Positions 32,393 to 44,924 are shown, counted from the stretch's first letter. The stretch: 64,000 nucleotides of DNA from Takakia lepidozioides (GCA_030704615.1 CM060734.1:19096001-19160000); one strand, 5' to 3'. Made by a program: numbers and translations. Notes: generated by a model from the sequence alone, not told the origin.

Positions 32393-32726
32393 GAGCATCT
32401 CCACCGGGGGTACACTAAACACCACTGCACGGTAACCTCCCGCGGCTTCGAACACTCCCCTCCCCCAGCGGCAACTCCATCAAACTACCCTGCACATGTA
32501 GTTTTTGATGACGTGCCTTGTTGCGGAGGGACCACCTGGCAGACACCGCCTTACCATCACGCCATAAATGCATGCCGGCGTGCTTTTTAGTCGCTCCAGC
32601 AGGTACCGGTCGGGCTGACGAGGGCCGGTATCCTGCACCAAAGTGCGGGCCCCGTGGGTGCGGATACCAGGGCCGGGGGCTCAAGTACCGTTACCTTGGC
32701 ATTTAGGGACACCGGTGGGGATGCTC
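32393..32726. mobile_element. Harbinger/Tourist-type MITE with TTA duplication
   Basis: 334 bp starting GAGCATCTCCACCGG and ending CCGGTGGGGATGCTC, imperfect terminal inverted repeats. TTA at 32390-32392 and TTA at 32727-32729 form the 3-bp target duplication typical of PIF/Harbinger elements. No transposase coding. Confidence 0.75.
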
Positions 32727-32739
32727 TTATAACTTTACT

Positions 32740-35088
32740 CGGGTGCATGTTCCCCTATGGTTGCACTTGTGAATGAATCTAATATTTAGATTTCTGCTGG
32801 ATGAATGTTAATGTTTGGACTATGAATAGAAGAACAAGATGGACTACAACAGAAAGACTGGTCCCCCCATAGATAAGTGTTGAGGATTGTCTGGCAGGTG
32901 ATGGGAAGAGTACTCGAATGGAATTTGGTGATGATCAGCCTGTGACCATGCACAATCCACTGAAACAGGAATCAAACGTGGACCCAATAAAAGTGACACT
33001 TCATTCACCTTCTTTTCCGTGCCATGATGCTCTCGCAGTTGCAGCTGTGTCGAAGAAGGAGAACTAGCCTGGAGTGTGCTTGCATGTGCATTAAGCTTTG
33101 GCGGACGGCCAGGCAGGCAGCCAGGGTGGTGATCTGGCCGGCTTCACCCGACTTTACACAGTACTTGATTGTCATTCCACCAATTCCCTACCTTTCACAA
33201 CAGATTACACATGCTTCGGTTGCCAATGGGCATCTAATCTGTGGAATATGTTGATGAACCGAAAGTGTTCAAACCGAGTCTGCTTATATATAACTAGCTA
33301 GTAGGGACTGGGAATATTTCTGTAACATTACTTGTTAAAGCTGTGTCTCTGGCGCCTAACTTACTATTCAAGGGACCAGTGTTGTGCTCCAGCTTGTCAT
33401 TCCATTTGCTGCCAGATTATGGCCCACAGTTCCTCATCTCATAGCGTTCATGGGAGGCTGGAGCATGCAGCTTGAGATCGGAGAAACCCATGGTAATCAA
33501 TTATGATTGCTTTATCCGCCGAAAATGCAGCCTCTTTAATACTCACAACTTCATTATAGGTGGATACAGTGGTTCATTCGCTGTCTGAATCGCATCCTGT
33601 GTGACCACTGACGATCATTCGCCCGTTTTAAGTTTGTATGCCCATCTGGCATTTGAAATCCCTGAAAATTTTGAAGGTTTTTGAAAGATCTGCGGAGGAA
33701 GTGGATGATTTTGGATGAGTGCTAGTGAATAGCATGATGGACATTACAGAGCAGCGGATCCAACCATCTGATGATCCGGACTACCAGAGTAACTAGATGC
33801 AAAAAACATGCCTGGGACCCACTCGTCTGCGCAGTGCACGCGTACAGCTTTCAGTTGATTTTACTGGCAACATCCCCGCGCAATGTTGACCGTTGTGCTG
33901 ACCACTTAGTTGCAGGTCAAAATTCGGTCAAAGGAAGCTCCAAATATACTATCATCGTCAACAAGTTTGCGTTCCGAATTTTCTTAGTTGCAACAGATTC
34001 TTGCATTTGGGCTTCTGGATTGGCGTCGGGGCACTGTTCTATCCCACCCGCCATCCGTCTTTCACTCTATAATGCTTGTGCAACCAGCTGGGAAAGCCCT
34101 GCACCCGTGAGATCCACCAGAAACCACTTATTTAGGTCTCAGGTCTCCACCACATTTACTAGCCCTTAATTTCTGTGCTATTTGTTGTGGAGACGGTCTA
34201 GAGTCTCCTCAGGGTTGCTTATTCTGGAGGGGAACCTGCAGCGGATGACGTGGGAACGAGATGGTTCCAGCAGGAATGTTGGTCTCGCAGGGGGGATGGC
34301 GTGCAGCAGCGGTGGTGAGCGGGGCAGCGGCAGGGTGTGCGAGTAAGGCTTGCTGACGGTGCCGCTGCGCAGAGGCGGCCACCTCAGCGACAACACGAGT
34401 GGGCCGAGGCTGTGTGCTGTGCGCTGTGCTTTCTTTGGCATGCCCACTGATGTCGCAATCCATCGGAGGTACTACACTCCACCCTGTCTCTCTCTCTTTT
34501 CCCGGCCCTGTCTGCGCGGCTATGTACATTAAAGAACAATCGCAGTCATTTATTATAATCATGGATGTGATGATGAGGTAGCGGAACAGCCTGCCCTCGG
34601 GATTGTGTGAGTTGTATGAATTCGACAGAAGACGATGAGAGCCACTTATGCTTATCGCAGTTGTGAATGGAAGGAATGGGAGATTGCGTGGTGCTTAGAC
34701 GGGCTCAGGCTGGTGTGAGTCTGGACAGCGCATCGTGCACGGTAGAGTAAGCGCTCTGGGTAGAAGGATGCAGATGTAGTACCATGAATTGCCCGACATC
34801 TGTTTCCGAGAAGCGGGCGTCGTGTGTGGATATATCGATGGTTTCTTTGTCTAATCTCTCTCTTGTTCTTGCGCGTTTGTATAATTTACAATGAGCAGAG
34901 AAGGCAAATTCGGGGGAATTCACCTGTCTGTCACCCTGGTGCTCATTAATTTGTCACAAGTTGGGGTCGAAAGATTCCCACGAGCGAGGAATGCGTAGAT
35001 ATTGCGATCGAGAAATCTTGGCGGGCTGTGATTTGCGAGTACAATTCGATCTTATTACTAACTCCAGTAGGGTGAAGGAGCCTTAGAG
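32740..35088. other. Intergenic / upstream region of the myosin-binding protein gene
   Basis: No domain-bearing frame. Open frames at 33024-33301, 33771-34169 and 34178-34562 have no recognisable content. The last 500 bp before 35089 likely include the 5' UTR and promoter. Confidence 0.35.
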
Positions 35089-37404
35089 ATGGCATGGCCG
35101 GGAATGGAGCATAGTGGTATAGGGTCAGAATCTTGGAGGGTGTCTTCCATTCTGGCAGCTTTCGCAGATGTTTTGTTGGCCTTTCTTGTGCTTCTCAGTG
35201 CTATGATTACCTTTGTTACTTCACATTTTGTGCGGGTTTCTGGTTTGTATGTGCCTTGTTCCTGCTGGGCATATCGACAGGCGAGCAGTTCAAGAGATAA
35301 GGAAATAGTTTCACAGAGGAGCTCGGATTCCCACAATTCTGCGGCGAGTGGCCGCTGGTTATTTCGAAATCCTCTGGAGGTGAATCACGGAGATGTACTT
35401 TCTAGCTGCTCTTGCGAAATTGAAGAGAAAAGTAACGCAGACTGCAGGGACCTTTGTGAATTGGTAGGTGCAAGAGACTCAACTGGAGTACTAGAAGCAT
35501 TGATGGAAGATTCTTGTGAGGACGGGCGTGAAGCTGTTGATGTCGAAAGCAACTCCTTCGAAATGAGGAACGGCAACACAGCAAGTCGAGAGAGTGAGCT
35601 ACGAGAAGCACTTATAGCAGAGCGCGAGGCATTGACTGCTCTTTATCTGGAATTGGAGGAGGAAAGAAATGCATCAGCAACCGCTGCAAATGAAACCATG
35701 GCAATGATCACCCGGCTTCAAGAAGAGAAGGCTGCAGTGCAGATGGAATCCCGTCAGTATCAACGAATGATAGAGGAGAAAGCACGTTATGATCAAGATG
35801 CCATGGAGCGGTTGAAGGAACTGATTGGCAAGCGTGAAGAGGAGAAGTTGGCTTTAGTAGAGGAAGTAGGCCTTTATAGGCAGACATTATTGAGTGCTCG
35901 GATGGAGGATTTAGGGGAGGGACGGGGTGAGAGTATAGAAAGCGATTTGGTTCTACCTGGTGGGACTTGTGATAGTGATAAACCAGTGAAAGAGGAGTTT
36001 TCTTATTCTCCAGATGAGGCGTGGAGGGCTCAAGGTGAAACGGTTGCAGCTGAAGGACTTGAAAGTCACTTAGAAAGGTTGAAAAAGTTAGAGAATTGGA
36101 TGCTTAGTATTATGAGACGAAGGTCTCCAGAACCCTCCAGGAATCAGGTGGAGGAGACAGCCAGCTCATCTAGACACAGATGGAATACGCCCAGGTATGA
36201 AGTCTTGGAAGCACAACAAGAACCTGTTCTAGGCGATGAAGAAAATAGTGGAAAGGGGTTTCTGGTGCTTCAGCCGAGTAGGAGGGATGTTGAAACTATT
36301 CTGCCAGACATGGAAGGTAAAAGTATTAAAATGGCAAGGAACCGAGAGACACCTGGGGAGGATGGAGGAAATACCAGCTCTGATGCAAGCCGATGGAGCT
36401 CTCCTTCTACTTCAGGGGTGTCTCATGGGGTTTTTTTGAAAGGGTCGAGAGGTTTACAAGCTTCAGCAAATAGGACCATGGAAGAGCGGAAGTTTTCAGT
36501 GTTAGAATACGTTTCGAAATTGGAAGAGCAGAGTCATCAGCTGGGACGAAGGCGCACCAGCCAAGTTGGAAAGGGAAGGAGTGCTGTAGAGTTAAGAGCC
36601 ATGACACAGGGTGAGAGTGGGAGGAGCATGCACTCAGAGACGTCAAGGAAGATGGAGGCCATGATATCTGAGACAACAGGGGATGAGCCGCTGCGCAGGC
36701 AGCTTTCCGGAGAGGGGGAGAGGGGCGATACTAATTTACTTGCATCTCCATTGGTTGAAGAGGGAGATGACACGGATAGTCTTGGCCAGGCAATTGATCA
36801 GAGAGTGCGGGTTGCTTATGAAGGAGAATCAATGGGGAGGCTAAGGGCTGCTGGTGAAACAGGAGGAGAGGATGGTGGTGACGAAGCCTCCTTCATGCAT
36901 GATGTGTATGAGGTGCAGCATGCAAGGTATGAATCTCCAGGAGCTGTAAAATCCGAAAAATGGGTGTCTTTGGGACGAGATCAGCTGGGGAAGCCCAGTC
37001 TGTTATTCGTACAAGAAGATGACGAGAGAAAAAAGAGTGAACCAGGAGCTGAGACTGTGAGGATTGATCAACTTTCACTGCTATGTGATGAAACTGAAGG
37101 ATCTGGAACCAGCAAAGAGTGGGAGGGTTCGTGTGGGAGCTCAGGATATAGGGACTTGCAGATCCCCTGCATTACCATGGATGGTAATTCCAGGATGGTG
37201 GTTGAGGATGTGATAGAGCACTTGACTCTCAGGCTGAAGGCTTTAGAGGCCGATCGACATCTGATGAAACAGACAATTGATTCTCTGAGACGTGAGAATG
37301 GAGAGATGAAGATCCTTCAAGAAATTGTTAAAGAATTGCGGGAGTTCCGAACCCTGGAGAAGAAGGACTTGCGGCTGCAAGAGTCTTCGTCGTTCCAGGT
37401 ATGA
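35089..37404 (+). CDS. Myosin-binding protein, GTD-binding (DUF593) family
   Basis: 771 codons open from ATG 35089. Residues about 15-50 form a hydrophobic segment (ILAAFADVLLAFLVLLSAMI) followed by a Cys-rich stretch, as in membrane-anchored MyoB proteins, which recruit class XI myosins to vesicles. Residues about 165-265 are the GTD-binding domain: SELREALIAEREALTALYLE, LEEERNASATAANETMAMIT, RLQEEKAAVQMESRQYQRMI and DQDAMERLKELIGKREEEKL. A long low-complexity acidic/Ser region follows, then a C-terminal coiled coil with LKALEADRHLMKQTIDSLRR and EMKILQEIVKELREF, also typical of the family. The stop at 37402-37404 comes just after CAG/GTATGA, a plausible splice donor, so a short further exon is possible. 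Single large exon, no damage: a likely active host gene. Confidence 0.88.
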   Translation: MAWPGMEHSGIGSESWRVSSILAAFADVLLAFLVLLSAMITFVTSHFVRVSGLYVPCSCWAYRQASSSRDKEIVSQRSSDSHNSAASGRWLFRNPLEVNHGDVLSSCSCEIEEKSNADCRDLCELVGARDSTGVLEALMEDSCEDGREAVDVESNSFEMRNGNTASRESELREALIAEREALTALYLELEEERNASATAANETMAMITRLQEEKAAVQMESRQYQRMIEEKARYDQDAMERLKELIGKREEEKLALVEEVGLYRQTLLSARMEDLGEGRGESIESDLVLPGGTCDSDKPVKEEFSYSPDEAWRAQGETVAAEGLESHLERLKKLENWMLSIMRRRSPEPSRNQVEETASSSRHRWNTPRYEVLEAQQEPVLGDEENSGKGFLVLQPSRRDVETILPDMEGKSIKMARNRETPGEDGGNTSSDASRWSSPSTSGVSHGVFLKGSRGLQASANRTMEERKFSVLEYVSKLEEQSHQLGRRRTSQVGKGRSAVELRAMTQGESGRSMHSETSRKMEAMISETTGDEPLRRQLSGEGERGDTNLLASPLVEEGDDTDSLGQAIDQRVRVAYEGESMGRLRAAGETGGEDGGDEASFMHDVYEVQHARYESPGAVKSEKWVSLGRDQLGKPSLLFVQEDDERKKSEPGAETVRIDQLSLLCDETEGSGTSKEWEGSCGSSGYRDLQIPCITMDGNSRMVVEDVIEHLTLRLKALEADRHLMKQTIDSLRRENGEMKILQEIVKELREFRTLEKKDLRLQESSSFQV

Positions 37405-40400
37405 CAACACATCTTCAGTGGATCTCCCTTGTGCAGGAAGGTGAACCTGACTGTAATGGTGCCACTTGAAGGGCTTGTAGTTTGCATCGAAGTCGTTGAG
37501 CAATTAGGGCTAAATGCCATTTGCATGCATATGTGAAAGCACCCAAAAACACCTTATTGACTTAGCTCCCTTAGTCTCTGGTATGGGGCTAGGTGATAAT
37601 CTAGTAACTTCAGTCCACAGTCTCTGGTGTGAAATTTATGTGGGATGGTCCAGAGGTTTGAGTACGGAGGGGGGGTCATGAAGCCTGAAATCTGTGGGTG
37701 TTATAAGTTCTTCTTTGCAAGTGATCAACTCTAGAAGTGATACCATCAACCATCTCTCAAATTGGAAGAAGATTAGTAGAAATTATGAACTCTTCGGTCA
37801 TGCAGACATTCATTCAAACACTATGCAAGGATACCATGGTTCACGGTTCACTGTATGGAAGCCCTTGACCAAAGTCGTCCTCTTTGGATTCATAGATGCT
37901 CCCGACCAGCCTCATCACATCTCAAAAACACCGGGTGTGGGCATACACCGTGTTTGGATCTGTGGTGTCGGGACAGTGAAGTTCTATACAACACAACTTA
38001 TCTGGCGTCAATGGTGGGACTATCTCTTGTAGCCATGCACATAGATCAGCACCACTTTTGTTAACTATCAAGCACCACAGATACAACGTGTTTACAAGAA
38101 CATTGTCTCTCGGCATCTTCATGGTTAATGCATATGTAAGGGACAATTTCGGTAATCTGAGCACCAATGTGTACTATAGCTTAGTCAATTGAACATTTTA
38201 CCTAAATCATCATGTGATCAGGAAAGAAATGTGAAGTTTGTAGGAGAAACAAGAGAAACTCATTATCTGGGATGAAAGTGAAAGCTGGAGCTATCAGGTT
38301 TCAAATGAATTCGGGTAGGAAATAACAGACATGTGATGTTATGAAGTGCATGTCAAAGAATTTAGCAGTAGTTAAAAGTGTTTGTTCCTCCTTTCTTGCT
38401 GCAGTGAGAAATGATGTGGTCATAAGGCAATCTTTGGACCTTTCTCTGAATGGTTTTGTAGTTGATATGCAAGGTTTTTAACTTCAAGAGCCTTCCTTTC
38501 ATCCTTCCAGGAAGTGAGTGCACCTGTGGTAAGTTATAGAGAAATTGTGGTGATGAGGCTGGAGAGAAGGTTATTCCCCCTTTTTTCTTCTCCCCCCCCA
38601 TGAAATTTCCCATGTCACAACACATGCTCTGGTGATTTGGGCTGTGGGTGTACTGAGGCTCTGGTGGCTGTCTGCTGTGCATTGTGAAGAGACCGATATG
38701 CTTCACTCACTTGTGCAACATTATTCAAGCCCAGTTGAGCAAGTAAGTGGCTTGGCCTTCCTGCAGAACTGAGTGATCATATTGTGGTTTCAGATGTATT
38801 TTAACTGTCTTTGAAGAACCATTGATTATTTGTGTAACTAGTTAGCAGGCTGAGGTCTCCTCCACACCATTGAATTGACATGATGTAAACGATGGGTCCT
38901 CACCACAACAGACTTGATCCACTGTCAGCCTAGTCTTTTGTTTTATGCCTCGAAGTGTGTGCAGGCCAGAAAGTAGAGCATGGGAGCTGTCAGGCACCTC
39001 AACTATTCGGTGTGGCTGCTCTGATGGTGACTGTGATTTCACTTTCCGTTGGTTGGTATGGAGGTTCCAAGGCAAGACTTGGAACTACTTCATGGGCTTG
39101 TTTGCTATCTCCTTTTTCTGTTGCTAGGGGTGGATTGGTGTGGATGGTTCTATGAGGTAACCTTATTACTGTTCAAACATTCATCAGTAGTGATTGCGGC
39201 TTTTGTGTTTACAGGTTGGCACGATTATTCATGCGAGGTGTTGATACCGACACATGCCAAGGAGATGAGCACGTAGGCTTGTGTTGCCTGCTCGACACTT
39301 CCCCTGAGTCTCAATCAGGTAACTGTATTGGCCGTGTGCGTAAGGCCGATATAATTCCTGTTGTGTTGTCTGCTACTCAAACTGAGGCTTTGCCGTCTCA
39401 ACCCACCTCGATGTGGCTAACGGATGTCAGAACAAGGTCTGGAACAGCTCTCAGTGGCTCGGATTACTAGCTTTCTGTCATCTTTGAACACCTGAGGTTA
39501 CTATGCCCCTGACCTTTTCCAAGAAGCTTTGGGTAAGCGGTGATCGATTGTGGATAGCCGTAACTTGTTTGTATACAATCGCTTCAGAGAAGCATGTTTT
39601 CTAGTCATTTCCCTGGAAGTTAAGAAGCATAGTGAAGAAACCAGGTCTGACAAGGACCACCAACAGGTGGGACTACAGAGTTCTTAACCATACACATTGC
39701 TGTACATATATACTTGTCCAAGATGAAAGATCTTGCCAGATATTCATGAGCCAAGACTTCAAATTCAATGCCGCAGTGGAATGTGGGCCCAGTTGGTAAT
39801 TTTGAGGATCTGATTCTGGACTCCCTCAGGATAGAGATACTGGTCTATTTTAGCTGAACCATTTTCTAATACAGAATTCTTTTGGGATCAGTGGAGCTGA
39901 AGTGCCCTGTTTTGTTTTCTTGCTCTCTACCTCTCTCATTTTTGTCGTCAGGTTGACTGTTAATATGAGGATGGATACTAGGTTAACTCACAGCGCAGTG
40001 TATGTCCGCACAAAGCATACATACGGATAGCTACAGAAATGGTTAAAACAGGGCGGGGCTTGAAAGCTGAAAGTGTATGCAATGTCGTTGCACACACTAA
40101 AACTGACCATTGAAAACTGATTGAATGACGTGTATCTGTGTAATCTATGAGAAGTGAACTTATTTCAACTGAGGATGTGCAGGTTGCCTGTACAGAAATG
40201 ATCCATAATACATGCCATTTCTAGTAACAGGTTTGTGACAGAAACTACCCACAATTGCATAGGAGGTAGACATCTTGCAGGATACAATGGCGGATAATTT
40301 GCACAAGCACAGTACCTAGAGTCCCCAAACTCTCTTCAACCACTCAGACGCAATCAGCCCTCTTCTGGATGCGGCTCAATTGCCCACCTCCTTTCCATTC

Positions 40401-40490
40401 ATACTTCCCTCACTATACCTATACTCTCCTCTCCACACAACTTATGTGTGCGTGGCATGTAATTATTCCACTAGTCACGTGGAGAAGGAG
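37405..40490. other. 3' UTR and intergenic DNA
   Basis: Contains possible 3' UTR or small exons of the myosin-binding protein gene, but I could not identify coding exons. Open frames at 37694-38032, 38362-38706 and 39216-39470 lack domain similarity. Confidence 0.35.
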
Positions 40491-40496
40491 GCCATT

Positions 40497-41301
40497 GGCC
40501 CACTTTACACGAGGGCCTGGGTCCAGGAAATCATGGGCCCAAGCTTAGAGCTTTTGGGCCCACAATTGGGCTGAATGAACTGATTAAAATATAATTTTTA
40601 AGGAATTGGCCCTCTCCATGTAAACCTATTGGGCCCAAGCCTAAGGCCCAACCTACACTATGTCAGGCACTCTCCCGCCCCCTCCACTGTCTCTCTTCTT
40701 CACTTCGCGATGTCTCCCATCAAATCTTGAATCCTTGAATCATGGAAGCAAGAAGTAATAATATTCCTATGGCCTTGGTCCTCTTCATGGCCTTAAGCAC
40801 ATGATTATAACCATTTTGGCATTGCAACAACTTAGTATAAACGATTGCAATATGCTAGATTGTTGATGATTTCATCATGGAAAGAGAAGGTCCAAGAGAT
40901 AGAGAGGGCTGATGATTCTACATGGCAGCACCTGTGTCGCGTGGTGGCCGTTGAGAGTCTCTAGTCTCTACATGCGTCTCTCTAGTCCCTACGTGCGTAC
41001 AACCCCATCTGTGACCTGTTTCCATCCTACGGCTGTGATAGGCTTAAACAAATATATTTTAATACGAGGTTTCTTGGGCCCAGGGAAAGAGTTGGGTCTC
41101 CATCCGAGGAGTGTTCCTTTTGTTGGGCTGGGCCCAAGAATTTGGCGCCATAAATCATGCCATCTAGGCAGCCATGTCATTTTCTTGGTCTTGGGCCCGG
41201 ACCCTCGTGTAAACTGCTTGGGCCCGATTTGAGGCTCTTGACCAATAGGATTTCTTGTTTCTAGCTTGGTCTTGGGCCCGGGCCCTCATGTAAACTGGCC
41301 C
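40497..41301. mobile_element. Non-autonomous element with inverted ends
   Basis: Left end GGCCCACTTTACACGAGGGC and right end, read inward, GGGCCAGTTTACATGAGGGC are imperfect inverted repeats. A second right-like end lies at 41191-41216, so two related elements may be overlaid. Inside are many TTGGGCCC motifs. No coding. No exact target duplication seen. Confidence 0.55.
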
Positions 41302-41624
41302 TCAGCCATGTTGCCCATAACTTACTTGAGTCAATTGTCAGAGGTCAACCAGCTATAAATTGGTAGTAATGTAAGAACTGCGGTGACTTGCCTCATCATG
41401 GCTCCTGGAAGTTAAATTTTCCTCGTTTTTCAATCCATTCAGGGTTTCATGTTTCATCCCCTTTTCAAAAAAAGTCAAAGAATATAAGCTTGCCAAAAAT
41501 TAGTGAAAAGAATCAAAACCCTTTGCGGAGTCCCTTATTAGAAGGCCGGGCCAATAAAAGGAGGGGGAAATAATAACCCCCTTTCATTTATGAGCTATTG
41601 GAGGCATATAGGAGACACAACACC

Positions 41625-41700
41625 ACACAGGACAAGGCAGCAGGGTTTGAACCCCGCGTCACCTGGGTGGCACACAGTGCACTATAGTATCCAAATGTGC
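41625..41700 (-). mobile_element. Possible tRNA-derived SINE remnant
   Basis: On the minus strand GGTTCAAACCC (41643-41653) fits a Pol III box B, and ACTATAGTGCACTGTG lies upstream where a box A would be, but it fits box A poorly. No clear ends. Confidence 0.3.
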
Positions 41701-41787
41701 ACTGCTACCAAATAACTTATAAGACAAATATTAATAGGAAAAGAAGTATGCTCCTCCATGGTCTTGAGGTTTTGTTTTTCCTCGCCT

Positions 41788-41995
41788 TTCAATGCTATGG
41801 AATACTTTTGACCACAAGCCCTATCCCTGTTCCACCCCGTCACTGTCCCTGTCACACCCATAACAAACCCTGTCACACCCCTAACAAACCCTGTCACACC
41901 CATAACAACATCAACGTGATGTTCTTCACAACGAGTTGTTATGGGTGTGACAGGGTTTGTTATGGGTGTAGATGTGGTCAAAAAGTATTCTCTAA
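41788..41995. repeat. Foldback inverted repeat
   Basis: The left arm runs from GAATACTTTTGACCAC (about 41791) through three CCTGTCACACCCATAACAAA-like copies. The right arm (41935-41990) reads GTTGTTATGGGTGTGACAGG to GTGGTCAAAAAGTATTC, the reverse complement of the outer and inner parts of the left arm. The loop includes ACATCAACGTGATGT, itself palindromic. Confidence 0.75.
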
Positions 41996-42109
41996 GTGTG
42001 TACCATTTGACCACATCTACACCCTTCAATACATCAACGTGATGTGCCAAAAGATGCTTCAAACCAAAGCATCTTCCCAAATATGCTTTCATACATGTTA
42101 ACAACCACT

Positions 42110-42245
42110 ACTGGTGCTTGTTATCAACGAGTTGTTATCAAATAACAACGAGTTGTTCCGAACAACCCACTTGTTAACAACTAGTTGTTCCCAACATCCC
42201 ACTTGTTATTAACCTACTTGTTCCCAACAACCACTTGTTCCCATC
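42110..42245. repeat. Short repeats of ACAACNNGTTGTT / CCACTTGTT
   Basis: Irregular tandem of AACAACGAGTTGTT, AACAACTAGTTGTT and CCCACTTGTT units over about 130 bp, next to the foldback repeat. Confidence 0.6.
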
Positions 42246-42384
42246 CATTTCCAGGAGGCATTCATATTCATTACATGGTCATGCCACACATACCATGTCA
42301 TAATATCAAATCCATGATTTCAGATGCCTATGTATATCTCATGCCACACATGAGTATTTTATTGCCCCGCATATCCAATTGCCA

Positions 42385-43345
42385 CTCTGAATGAAGTGGG
42401 GCCCACGGGCCCGCTCAGGCGACTGCCAGTCGCCCGGCACTCTCATTCTAACCCTGGGCGACCGCCCCATCGGTCGCCCCGCCGTAGAGGCGACCGTCGA
42501 AGCCGTCGCCCACCGTTACCCTGTCCGCTTCCCGCCCCGCCTGGACCGCCATCCCGGACAGCCATCCCGGACCACCTGCCCGGACCGCCGAGCGCCGACG
42601 TGCCCTAGGCGACTGCCCCAGCGGTCGCCCCACCGTAGAGGCAACCGACGAAGCCGTCGCCCACCGTACCCTGTCCGCTTCCCGACCCGCCGGGCAACGG
42701 CCCCGCCCGTCGCCCATTCTCTTGCGGCCCACCCGCGGGCCCCACCGAGGACCGCCAGCCCGGATAGCCATCCCGGACCGCCTACCCGGACCGCCGAGCG
42801 CCGACGTGGACCGCCCAGGAAATCGGTCCGCTTCGTCAGCCCTGTGGGTGTCTCGAAGAACGGTACTCGCAACGCACACCCTTGCAAAGGTATCACCTAC
42901 AGATCGTCGCCCTGTTGCATACACCAGCAGAGGTATAGTCTGGAATCCACTGTCTACATCCCTGCCGTGGTATCGCGTGTAAGTCCATGCCCTGTTTCAA
43001 GGACACAGCAGAGGCATGGTCCGTGAGTCACAGCGTATATCCTTTAAGAGGTATCACCGGGAGCCTCCATTTTCGGACGGTCGCCGCGTGTTTCTCAAAA
43101 ATGCTGAACCCGCCAAGTCCTGTGCTCGCGGGCCTATATTCTTTAGGCGGGCGACCGCGAATATGGTCGCCCATTGCCATCCGTAAACGGGCGACTGTTA
43201 TTAAGGTGAAGCATGAACGTGCCCGCCACTTCCTGCACCTCCCGACCACCCATCAGATGGGGGACCCCTGTTACAGTCGCCCGTGGTCATGCTTAAAAGG
43301 GCGACTGTCAACGGCTGTCACCCGTAATGAAGGTGAAGCTGGAAC
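42385..43345. repeat. GC-rich region with GGGCGAC / GGTCGCC repeats
   Basis: Very GC-rich stretch with many copies of GGCGACCG, CGGTCGCC, GTAGAGGCGACCG and GGGCGACTG, many in inverted pairs. Two related halves are seen (42430-42610 and 42600-42790: ACCGCCCCATCGGTCGCCCC versus ACTGCCCCAGCGGTCGCCCC). Long open frames on both strands (for example 42391-43026) follow from the base composition and repeat, not from a gene. Confidence 0.65.
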
Positions 43346-43600
43346 ACCATTTGAGGGTGATGTGTGGATGTCTTTCACTGCACACTCTTTGTAAGGGTAT
43401 CAGCTGAAAAACAACGTCCTGTTGCATATACCAGTAGAGGTATAGTCTGTCACAAGCAGATGACATCCTTGTAAGGATATTACCCTTAAATTTATGCCCT
43501 GTTCTATACCCCAAGAGAGGTGGACTCTGTTAGTCACAAGTTTACGTCGTTCCAGAGGCATCACCCCGGAATCATATGCCTGTTTCATGGAACATGGTGG
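42885..43600. repeat. Degenerate tandem repeat of about 70 bp
   Basis: Units containing AAGGTATCACC, GCCCTGTTGCATACACCAGC and AGAGGTATAGTCTG recur at about 42888, 42960, 43030, 43390, 43460 and 43540 with heavy divergence; the middle is interrupted by GGGCGAC repeats. Confidence 0.6.
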
Positions 43601-43717
43601 TCCTAGGGATGGCCAATGTGATTGCGTCTTCATATTTTGATTTTCATAGGGATTTGGAGGCTTCAAAGTCGTCCCATTTCAGTATGTTAGCAAGGGAAGT
43701 TTTATTGGGCTAGGTGT

Positions 43718-43735
43718 GGGGGGGGGGGGGGGGGG
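43718..43735 (+). repeat. G18 homopolymer
   Basis: Run of 18 G within GC-rich repeat DNA; its length may be uncertain in the assembly. Confidence 0.85.
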
Positions 43736-44924
43736 CTGGGCTGCACTTGTGAGGATGGGAAGGTCATGATATATGTAGATGATACTGGCATCTGAAATTT
43801 ACTGTTAAATAGCACCTCAATCAGCGGTTGCACATGCAGCAAGGATTAGTAGGCAAATATGCAGTTTAAGATCAAAGATGTTGAGGAACAGGCTGTTTTG
43901 ATTCCCAACCATTACCCTACACCACTCCCACTCCCATTGTCAATGAAGTAGCCACTTGTCTCGATGTTTGTTGCTTCTACTCCAACAGCCTCAAGTATGC
44001 TCGCATTCCTGCTTCATATATTCATGCGTCTCTACAGTCCATCGTCAATGTCTAACGCACCAAATAAGAGGCTCCATCAGCAACTTTGCCTACTTCGCCT
44101 GGCGTAGTGTGTTGCCATATATTTTGTCATTCCTAGGTGGTTTAAAAATTGGTTGATTAGTCTAATAAATTTAATAGTCCCAACCAGGTACACATTCTTG
44201 GTTTGGGCAGAATGCAACAAATAGGGGAAAGTAGGGGTGCCAACGATGGAGCTCCGTAGTTTGAGATTGGTGAAGGCTGAGGACTTAGAATTTTCTCTAA
44301 GTCATCTTCTTGCTCATACATCTGCCTCTAGCCCCCACACCCCTCTCTCCACATCCAAGCATTGAAATACGACACTGCTCTTGTCAAATGCTTGATTGTA
44401 AGGCGTTGCCACAGTGCGGCGAGTCTTGATCCAGGAACAGCACTTGGAACCGTCGTCAGCGTAAAATGATCCATTTATGACTCCCTACTTTCTCGCCTCT
44501 TGCTCTCTTTCTTTCTTCTCTCTCTTCTCTATCTTTGCTCTCATCCTCTCTCATATTCTCTCTCTTTGCCGCGCGCCATCGCCGTCTCCACCCCAATATA
44601 GCATAATCCAAACGTCAAAGGAGGGTTGACCAGGAAAGAGACTGATCGACATCACCCTCGCCAGATTGAAACCCAATCTCACATACTCTGATTTGCCCCA
44701 AAGCCAAATCAGCCCTCTCGCTTGATCTTTTACTCTTCCGCACCATGGAAGCTCGTATTCCCAAGGCCAGTTCTCAGATTCGCCGCCAGAGCCACTATAA
44801 CCTGCTCTTGACTGATCCTCTTCCCAATCGTGCTTGCTTATGCATGTACACAATCTGAAACCATCAAGGTGCTCTAGAATTAGCATGGTGCTTTCATCTC
44901 TGAAGCTGAAGATCAAATGCCAAG

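Noticed and set aside
35385-37526. Minus-strand frames opposite the myosin-binding protein
   Set aside because: Shadow frames of a clear coding sequence on the plus strand.
37694-38032. Further exon of the myosin-binding protein gene
   Set aside because: No coiled-coil or family similarity in any frame and no acceptor in phase that I could defend.
41625-41700. Functional tRNA gene
   Set aside because: Only a box B-like motif is convincing; no cloverleaf or good box A, so kept only as a weak SINE remnant.
42391-43026. 211-codon frame in GC-rich DNA, with a minus-strand counterpart
   Set aside because: High GC and repeat content remove stops in all frames; Arg/Pro-rich translation without domain.
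44551-44916. 121-codon minus-strand frame after the unrecognised gene
   Set aside because: No domain and partly simple CT-rich sequence; may be 3' UTR.
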